Below the pieces are notes generated by a model. It had not been told where the DNA came from and made no database searches. It was given only the letters and a program-made list of their open reading frames with translations. DNA of 64,000 nucleotides from Phalacrocorax aristotelis (Eukaryota; Chordata; Aves; Suliformes; Phalacrocoracidae), in contig NC_134282.1 of assembly GCF_949628215.1 (NCBI RefSeq), positions 8,554,223 through 8,618,222 of the forward strand, in the 5' to 3' direction. A program made the translations under genes and the position numbers. Shown in pieces: positions 55,881 to 64,000 of the stretch. Each line of letters begins with the position of its first letter. Position 1 is the first letter of the stretch.

Positions 55881-58800
55881 CCTGATAGTGTCACTGAGGA
55901 TGCGGCAAGGTGCCTCCGTCTTCTCCCCACCAGCTCCTGCGGCTGGAGGTGGGGACAGGTACTGGGTCAGGGAAGCATTCCCTCGACAGTGACACCAGTC
56001 ACCAGTGCGGTGGCTGCATGGCCCACGTGGGAAGCAGGTTTGTCACACAAACACCCGTTGAAGCATGAACATGCTTGTGCCATTTCCAGCAGCACCAGCC
56101 TCGGCTCAAGTGAAGCAGAATCCATTTTTTCCCAATATTTTCAATTATTTTGATACACAGCAAAGCAAACCTAGCACTGTGCTCTACATCCCTTCGATTC
56201 ACTCAGTGAAACAAACCCTTAAGTATTTTAAAGTAAATCAGATTACTTATATAGATATTGAAATGATGATATTCAATCAATAATCATGGAATCACAGAAT
56301 CGTTTGTGTTGGAGAATAACGGAGAAAAATTAAATAGGAAGTACAAATAATTTTTCAAAAGCTTTTATTTCTTTTGTTGACTTGATTCTTTATGGAGCAA
56401 ATCCGCATCTCAGTAGAGTTAGGTACTTGGGAGGGGGGCATGTCATCCCCTGCTTCACAAAACACTGGCACTTCTCTGTTTTTCTTAAGATCTTGCATAG
56501 CCTCTGAGTTTTCAAGGGAAACCCTCCGCGGCTTTGTCCTGCTGCAGCAGCGGGTATGCAGCCCTGTAGCCTGTATGCAATCTGTATTTGTCTGGATCAG
56601 GATATTAAACTACAATCGTGCACAAAGCAGTGAGGTCCCTCTGCACTACTGTTGAACTAAGAAATCATTATCATCAGACAGAAGAGAAGTATGGATGATG
56701 GATAATGGGTCTCTCCGCTGCCCAGCGATCATTACGCTCCTGCCGATGAGGCAGCAACTGTTTTAAGTCCCATTAGCGGATGATGGGCTGTCTGGAAGAG
56801 GATGCTCGTACCTGGGCAGGCAGCTCGCTCCGGCTGTGCTGCGTTAACCCCAGCGTGGTGGGACCGTCCCCCTCCCGGCGCAGTGCCGCTGGCTGAGCCC
56901 CCGGGATGCGGGAAGGGGTGAAACGGCGTGTACCCATCAGCGTGTCAGGCAGAAAAATGCATGAACTGAGAAACTGGAGGTGAAAGGTAAATTGCTGCTT
57001 CCTGATGGGACTGTTGGGGAAGAAACACATTCAGGAAAGTGTTAATGAAACTCTGACATGAATTTGAAGGTTTATAAATGAGAGTTGCCTGCTGGTAGCT
57101 TTTACATCTGCTTAGCCCCATGTGGGTTAAACTCTTCCCATATCCGTGGTCTGAAACATCTACGGACATGCTGAGTTTGTCATCACCTGGAGCAAGAGGG
57201 GACTGACAGGTCCCAGCTGGTGTTGGCATGGCTGGCATTTAGGAAAATTTAGAACATTTACACATGAAAGATATTATCTATAGCCATGAAGAGGACATTA
57301 ATGTAAACTGAAGCTCTGTGATGCCAAGTCACTTTCCGAAGAGTCTCTCCTGAGGTGGTAAAAGAAGCCGTGGCCGCACTGGGTAGTCGTGGGGTAAAAT
57401 AACCTGAGAAGTAAGTGAGGATGGGATGTACAGTTGGGAACTGTTAGCCAGTATGAGTGTTAACCTGAGTTTCTCCCTGAGTCCAGCAAAGTGCACTCCA
57501 GCATGCCACAAATGCTGTTTTGAGATACTGTTTATGGTCCTCCGTGTAATATATGACTCTCACGGGGTGCCTGCGCGCATGGCTTATTCATTTGCTTTTG
57601 CGAGCAGGTGGAGGTTGCAGTAAGCATGGGAGCAGCTGTACAGAGAGTTGTAACGGCGGGAGCACGACGTGTCAGCCAGGAGGGATGGAGCAGCAGGAGG
57701 CAACGACGCTGCCGGGTTTGGGAGAACAGCTCTGTGGGATGTTTGAGCAAACCTGTGGGCTCCTGGTGTCTGTTGTCAACATTGGCTGAAAAATGCCATG
57801 GGAAGGACACGCGTATCTCCTGACTCTGCAGGCTCAGAGGGGGCTTCCCACCATAGCCAGTTTCATTTTCAATGAAGCCCTCTCCTAGTGCTGCATGTTC
57901 CCTGGTTGTGCAGCTCTGGATGGCACAGGAAAGTTCACAGCTGTTAACGCCACAGCCCTGTATAAAAGCGTTCACGAATCTGAGTAATTTCAAGTAAACT
58001 TTGAGAAACTGAATTTTAAGTCATATCTGTATCAGATGCATCACTGGTCTGTGACCTGGGTACATGGTAATGAACAAACAGCATCCATCGGTACCTGCTG
58101 GGTCTCCCCTGGGGAGCAGATCTTCCCTTGGCAGCTTTGCTTTAGATTACACAGCCACAACTGTGGCTCCCTCAGTGTTATTCATCCTGACGTGGCCCCT
58201 GAGTGACGAGAGCAGAGGACAGGAAGATGTGTTTAGCTGGAAATAGGTTTAAAAATGCATTTTAGAGGGTTTTCTTTAAATTATTAAAGAACAGTAATTC
58301 AACTTTTAAACTCCTGAAGATATAAAGCACTTTATGGACTATCTTTCAAACTGTTTTGAAAACCTTCAGATCCCTCTCTTGGTGCTCTCATGTCTATTTA
58401 GTAAAACAATAATAAAACCGAAATTGATAAAAATGTTATCTGTTGTTCAGAGAAGTAAATATCCTTGGTAAGTCTTAGCAAAGCACTTACAACAGAGTGG
58501 TTTGGATGAAGTCCAGACTGTTCAATGGTTAATATATTATTCATATTAATAAAATAATGTTTGGAAAGTCACCAAGAGTCCTAATATGTGTACCAAGACC
58601 TGGCTTTTAGGAGTTAGTTGACAATTATTTATCAGCTGAGGATTTCCCATGTTTTTTCTGAAATTTGTTAGGACGTGAAGAGGCTGGTTTCAAGCCACGT
58701 AGCTGACATGACTCTGATGTATTCGTCATTCCGGATGTCCAAAGCAAGCTCCTTCACTGGGCCCTCGAGCGACGGGGCTCAGCTTTCACCCCGGGGGATT

Positions 58801-59500
58801 GGAAACCTGGGGGCTCCATTAATTGCATGTGGGCGGGAGACTGGTTGCAGCCAAATCAGGAGGAAAGCTGATGCCCAGCAAAGCCCCGGCAGCAGGAGCA
58901 CGGGGGCTGGTGCAGTTTGTCAGACCTCAGCTGGGCGCTGGACAGGAGATAAAGTTGGCAAAGTTTAAGGACTATAGGTCCCCTTGCTGGGGACCCCTCA
59001 AGTGGCCCCTCATCCCGGCCAAAGCCTTCCCTGTGCTTTGCTGGAGCAGATCTTCGAGGAGCTGAGGGCCTCTTGCCAGAGCAGCAGAAAACAAATGAGC
59101 TATTTGTAACCCTTAATTTAAACAGCTACCGAAGTAATAGTATAAATAGTATAATGCAATTGTAATGGACAATGAATTATGCATACAGCCTCTTCCTTCT
59201 TTGAATATGCATGAGGCAGGAACTTCAGAAGTGGCACAATATTGCTGCTTCATTGCTTACTTAGACCCTGGTCCTAAAGGGGGACTCCGAGGACACCGAG
59301 CCCAGGGTCTGCATCATCTCCTATCCTCATGGTTATCACAATGTTGCTCTGAACACACTGATAAAGATCTTCTGGATTTGGACAAAACCTGCACCAAACC
59401 TTACTCTTCCAGCCATCAGTAAGCCCAATAGAATTATCAGAGCCAGTTCCAGCTTTTCTAGCCTTTGTACTGCCTAGATTAAAAATCAGGAAAATATCAA
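55881..59500. other. Intergenic, no gene seen
   Basis: Mixed-composition DNA. The only repeat seen is a 30-bp CR1-tail-like fragment at 56,285-56,314. Several open frames of 80-153 codons have no recognisable domain. Confidence 0.5.
56285..56314 (-). mobile_element. Short CR1 3'-tail fragment
   Basis: ATCATGGAATCACAGAATCG followed by TTTGTGTTGG is the reverse complement of the CR1 3' terminus (…CCAACCCAAACCATTCTATGATTCTATGAT). Only about 30 bp is recognisable before the match fades. It could be an extreme 5' truncation or the remnant of an old copy. Confidence 0.6.
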
Positions 59501-60190
59501 ACTAGTTCTAGAAGCTGAAGCAAATTAATTTCAGTGACAGGAATAAAGTGGATCTGATTACAAGTCCCTCTGCAGTGCCTCATTAGTGTGGTTGGTAAGT
59601 AAATGAAATTTCAGCAGTAGTGAGTTAGACTATTTGTCTTTGGTTATTTTTAGGATTTACAAAATGCCAACAACAGGATTTCCTCGCAGAAAATTTTCTT
59701 CATCAGATGTCTAGAGGCCTTTTTCATAGACCATGGTGCAGCCGCTTCATTTACATTCCTTGGGCACTTCCTTCACTCTCTGCAGCTCATTCATAAATTC
59801 AAACAAATCAAAGCAATTTTTGGAGACAAATGGATTTTAGCTGTCTTATTGCATATATGTAACTCCACAGAGCAAGGTGCTACTGTTATATCTGAATACT
59901 TTATAAACTTCTTTTTTTCCCTGCGAATAAGTGACTAAGTTTTTTCTTTCTGCGGGTGCCACCATTCTTCAGCACAGGAGAAACCCACATCACACAGTAA
60001 TTTTATTACAGGCTTGTCCAGGGAGCAGGAGGACTAATTTGTCAGTCTTATTCAACTTGAGTCAGCTGTTGGTAACCTGCACTCTCCGGCAATCCCGGAT
60101 TGTCAGTCAGCAACGATTTTTCTTGACTTTCAGTGCTTATAAAGTCATACATGGTAGTAATTTAATGAGCAGGAGATAAAAATTCTGGTC
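59501..60190. promoter_or_regulatory. Candidate conserved non-coding element
   Basis: AT-rich complex stretch with GCAAATTAATTTCAGTGACA (59,520-59,539), CATTAGTGTGGTTGG, CATTCATAAATTCAAACAAA and AGTAATTTAATGAGC. It has no coding signature and is called only on character and position. Confidence 0.28.
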
Positions 60191-61899
60191 ATACTCATCC
60201 AGCGATGGTCCTGACATATCATTTAGTTAGAAACCCTCCTTTCAGGACAGAGCCCTCTCTGGCTGAAACCACAAAGTTATTCCTGTTAATTATGTCCTCA
60301 ATATGTTAGAAACCCCAAACATGGGCAATTCATGTGGTTTAGCTTTTTAGATGTGTTGCCACCTACGACCCTGTTGTTGGTACCATACCACAAGCCATAG
60401 ACATTGGGAAGTTAATCAAATTAATGGCAATACCGTTCTGGAGCAGCAGCTAAGGGACACATGCCATTAGCAGGGAGCAACCTGCAGTCCAGCTGAAGAG
60501 CTCTGCTCCTTGTTGAAGTGAAGCAGAGAGATCCCAATAGCTCTGCACACTATTTGCTGTTTTCTGGGGTTTGTTTGCTATGCCAAAGGAGGCTTTTTTT
60601 CCGTAAAAGATAAGATCACTGCAAGGAAAACCTGTGCAGTTTTGCACCAGGTCCCGTCATCTGCAAGTTGCATCTGTGCGTGCAGGCGCCTGGGTGCTTT
60701 CTGCCAGGTCTTTCCACTGACATGTGCTCCCAGCCTCCCCTGACTTATGAAATGATGATAACGGGGAATAAGAGGGGAAAAGCTTTCCAAGAGCTTCCAC
60801 TTCCTGGGGCTGGGATAAAGACCTGCACAAGCTTTTATCCTGTTTGCAGCCTGAAGTTTGTTACCTAACCACTAATCACAGCCCCTGCAATGTTTCGAAA
60901 ACATTTGGATTGGCATCTAGATGTTCAGCTTCCACCTCCAGAAATGCTTGAATTCAAACATTATTTTTATGGCAGATTTTAAGGTGAGCAGTAGCCTTAA
61001 AGAATTAGCACAGACTTGGGGACTATCTATTGCAATCAGTTCTAACAAGAACATCGATTTGTACTGGGTTGTGTTAGCTGCGTAGGCTACATAGGATTGG
61101 ACATATAAATTAGTATAAAGTTCTTATTAGATTTTAAACCAATGGCTAAGATTAGCATCTTTATTTAAAAGTATTACATGGATTAAACTCAGACGCTGTC
61201 TACTTCCGTTCTGTTTTGCAGTACTACTGACTAGAAATTGGGCCGCACAGGATGATTCATAAAGTTTAGATACCAGAATAACATCTTAAGGCAAGAATAA
61301 TTCGATTTTTTTTTTCCCCTAAATGTGTTGCCATAGATTTTCCTAAATGTTTTACAAACAGTTATTAAAAGCACATTGAGAATCTGAAATCCCTGTGGGC
61401 AAAACGTTTTTGTACTTAACTTTCATTTAATTCATAAAATCGCATCTGGTTGGAGTTGCAGCAAAACATGGGAAAATCATACCCAGCTATCACAACAGCA
61501 GCGACATGAACCTGCAGATTGCTCGTTGCCACCTTCCCTCGTCCCCTTCCTCCTGGGGCCCGGCAGGAGCCATGCGGGGGCTCAGCTGCGGGACCCCCTC
61601 TTGGGGACGGCTCTGCTGGCAGCGGTCAAGCCAAGGCAAAACTTTGGAGAGGCTCAGCCGTTAATGCCCTGCCCCATGTGGGCTTTGGCATCGTCCCCGC
61701 AGAGTTCCACCAGGAGCACCCTGGGCCCGTTGCACTGCGGAGCCGTTGGGTATTGGCATGCTGGTGGCCCTGGCTGGACAACTTGTAGTATTAAACAACA
61801 GGCAGGTGTTGTGGGGGCTGGCACACTTTTCTTGTAGCATCCATCCGGAGACATAAAGAACATTCCAGCATTAATTTATTGCACCCATGTTAGAGTTTT

Positions 61900-62480
61900 A
61901 AAAAATGCATTTATCAGCTTTTGGTATTAAATAGTCCATAACTGAGTAAATATACAGGAATTAAGAAAAAAAAAATCCAACACCCCCTTTCAAATCTCCC
62001 TTCCTTTAACGGCACCATAAATTTCAATGTCATATTCCTGTACATCGCTGCCCTTAATCTGACAGTGTCAGAGGGATCTATCTTCATTTTCTCACTCTTT
62101 TCATAATCTAATCCTCAGCTCTAACATGCAATTAGTGCCCTCCTCGCCCTCCGCATACCAAGCAGGCTGATTGCTACAGCTTTCACTGTGCAATCCATTT
62201 AGCCATGCGACTCATAATGAATATGTACATTTTGAGGACCTCGGCGAGGAGGGTCACAGGCAATCAACCTTGAATTCAATTACGCGAGTCAAGGTTAATG
62301 ACTCGGCGCAGTGGTCAGAGGCATTCAGCCTCCTGCAGATTAAATCAGGCTGTCACAGCTGACAATGCCGCGGCTCGTGCGAGGAGCAGAGCCGATCGCG
62401 CCGAGAGAAGATGGTGTCACTCTGCGGCCGAGGCTGCGCGGGGCACTCCCTGGCAAATCTGATTGTCAGGCTCCCCCCCA
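61900..62480. promoter_or_regulatory. Candidate developmental enhancer with TGACA palindromes
   Basis: Non-repetitive stretch containing TCTGACAGTGTCAGA (62,058-62,072, perfect inverted repeat around one G), CATGCAATTAGTGCC near 62,125, CTCATAATGAATATG near 62,211, an inverted pair AACCTTGA (62,266-62,273) / TCAAGGTT (62,289-62,296), and TGTCACAGCTGACA (62,351-62,364) around a CAGCTG E-box. TGACA is the core of MEIS/TGIF/PKNOX TALE factors. Density and symmetry argue for a regulatory element. Function is inferred. Confidence 0.45.
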
Positions 62481-64000
62481 ACCCCTAATATGATTTGGCA
62501 GCAGAAAGACACGGCTAGCTGGGGGCACGGGGTGCCCATGCCCTGCTGATGCTGGCGTGGGTGCATGGGGAGGACGCTGCGACCTGGGAAAGGAGCATTT
62601 GACCAAATGCTTCCCCACCATCAGTGCAAGTGCTTTTACTCTTAGTGCTGTTCTTGGGTGAAGAAGGAAAAAAACATGAACAACCTCAAACTCCAGCACT
62701 TTTGCATCCCACAGGTGCCTGCCCTCTGGGCTCCCCAGCAGCAGCGATGCCCCAGCACGCCTCAGGTCCCTCCTGGGCAGCTCTCAGGCAATAGGCCTGC
62801 CAGCGTGCCTTCACCGGGCAGCCCTGGGCTGAGCACAACACGAAGGATGCTACAAGGCTCCCCAGCCTGTGGTGGGACCAGCAAGAAGGGTGCACAGCCT
62901 TCTCCCAGTCTGGCACCCAGAGAGATGCCCCAAGCCCAAGCACTGCGCTGCATCACTCCAGGGAGAGATCATAGTGTTCCAGGACAACTTTACAGCTGAT
63001 ATTTAAATAGCACTTTTTTCACCTTTTTTTTTTTTCTTGCTGCTCCTTCATGCAGCTCCCCCAGGGGCTCTATTTTTAGCTGTGCTCTAGGTGTAATGAC
63101 ATGGTGCTAGAGGGCTTAGAATAGGCATGAAGGTGGTGCTTTAATGGTGGACTGCAAACACTTTATTACATGTTTCCATAACCATGAGGGCTAAATTGCA
63201 CTCCCAACGGCTTGCCGGCTGCAGCACGGATGCAGCGTGGCTGCCGCCTGACTCCGGGGGTGTCCCAGCCAACAGCAGGGTTTTGGCAGGTCTGCCTTTT
63301 ATTCAGGACAAAATGGGTTTTCTGCAATGAGTTAATTCCAAACAGCGCCAACATGCACAGAAATCCCTTCCGGAAAGCCCGTCTGTCGGAAGGGGTCGTG
63401 CCAGCGATTGCTCCACAACGGGACACTGGGACCAGTGCTGACCGTGACTCTGTGACCTGGCGCAGCCCTGCATGGGGAGCCCCAGCAGTGCAGGAGGCAC
63501 TCGAAGCCAGCTGGCTTTTGGGGCCTGGGACAACTCTCTGAGTGTTTTGGCTCCATTAAAAGCTGGTGCAGCACATAGTGCATTTGTGCCCCAGTCCGCA
63601 GGAGCAGGAAAACCAGCTGGGACCGAGGCTGCCATCCCCATCAGCGACTCTGGCTTCACTGACATGACGCTCGTGATGAAGAGCTGCTCATCAGCGCCGA
63701 CGGTTTATGATGCACTATGTCAAACCTCCACTTATTAAAACCTCCATAGCATAGATTGCTTTTTCTTTTTGTCCCCTGCAATGGCTGTGTTGGAGGCACT
63801 TGTGGGTTTTTCCTCCCATAGTGCCATGTGCAAGCAGCTCCAAGCCCTTCCCTGCAGCACACTGCTCTCCCATGCTTCAAGCCCTTTGTAGGTTTGCCAA
63901 GCTCTGGTTGAAGGTATGGGGTTGGATCGCCCTCTTTGGGAGATGCTTCGCTGCGGTGGCCCTCAGGGACCCCCACAGCAGCAGCCCCACCGACACCCAC
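62481..64000. other. Intergenic, no gene seen
   Basis: GC-moderate DNA with overlapping open frames of 83-120 codons on both strands. None has a recognisable domain, start context or splice sites, and all are attributed to composition. Confidence 0.5.

Overview
This is vertebrate nuclear DNA, most likely from a bird (a non-avian sauropsid is possible). Protein exons are split by GT-AG introns, promoters lie in CpG islands, and the one well-preserved interspersed repeat is a CR1 LINE 3' end (about 32.23-32.76 kb, with the ATTCTATGAT-type tail), which is characteristic of birds and other sauropsids. There are no operons, CRISPR arrays, plasmid features or phage features, and I saw no tRNA or rRNA genes.

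Two genes are recognisable, arranged head to head as in other tetrapods. RSRC1 (arginine/serine-rich coiled-coil 1, an SR-related splicing factor) runs leftward. A probable untranslated exon 1 starts in the CpG island near 20.3-20.45 kb, the ATG-bearing exon 2 is at 12,477-12,671, and exon 3 is at 9,800-9,925. The remaining exons lie beyond the left edge, so positions 1-9,799 are intron. SHOX2 (paired-like homeobox, short stature homeobox 2) runs rightward and its coding sequence is complete in five exons (22,217-22,484; 23,736-23,944; 26,445-26,502; 26,623-26,711; 26,811-27,062). It has a TATA box at 22,044 and encodes 291 residues with a full homeodomain and a C-terminal OAR motif.

Layout: 1-20.3 kb, RSRC1 introns and N-terminal exons, with two MIR-like relics and a very old LINE reverse-transcriptase relic; 19.6-24.1 kb, a CpG-rich bidirectional promoter domain interrupted by an AT-rich probable regulatory island at 21.25-21.55 kb; 22.1-28.7 kb, SHOX2 and its probable 3' UTR; 28.8-29.4 kb, a second CpG-rich block with a minisatellite; 29.4-64 kb, no supportable protein-coding gene. 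The last part is the start of the gene desert that flanks SHOX2 in other tetrapods. Several stretches in it (34.9-35.5, 44.5-45.3, 46.9-48.6, 52.0-53.6, 54.1-54.3, 55.6-55.9, 59.5-60.2 and 61.9-62.5 kb) look like conserved developmental enhancers by composition and homeodomain/TALE/NKX motif content. That reading is by eye and unaligned.

The most checkable unusual observations are in SHOX2. Intron 4 is only 99 bp, starts with a GC (not GT) donor, carries a perfect G3T quadruplex motif and a GC dinucleotide run, and has no internal AG that could generate the 12-residue insertion known at this junction in mammalian SHOX2. Others are a nested inverted/direct repeat at 36.74-36.81 kb, a 15-bp tandem array carrying two NKX2-type sites at 45.23 kb, and a TGACA palindrome cluster at 62.06-62.36 kb. 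I did not find a novel protein system.
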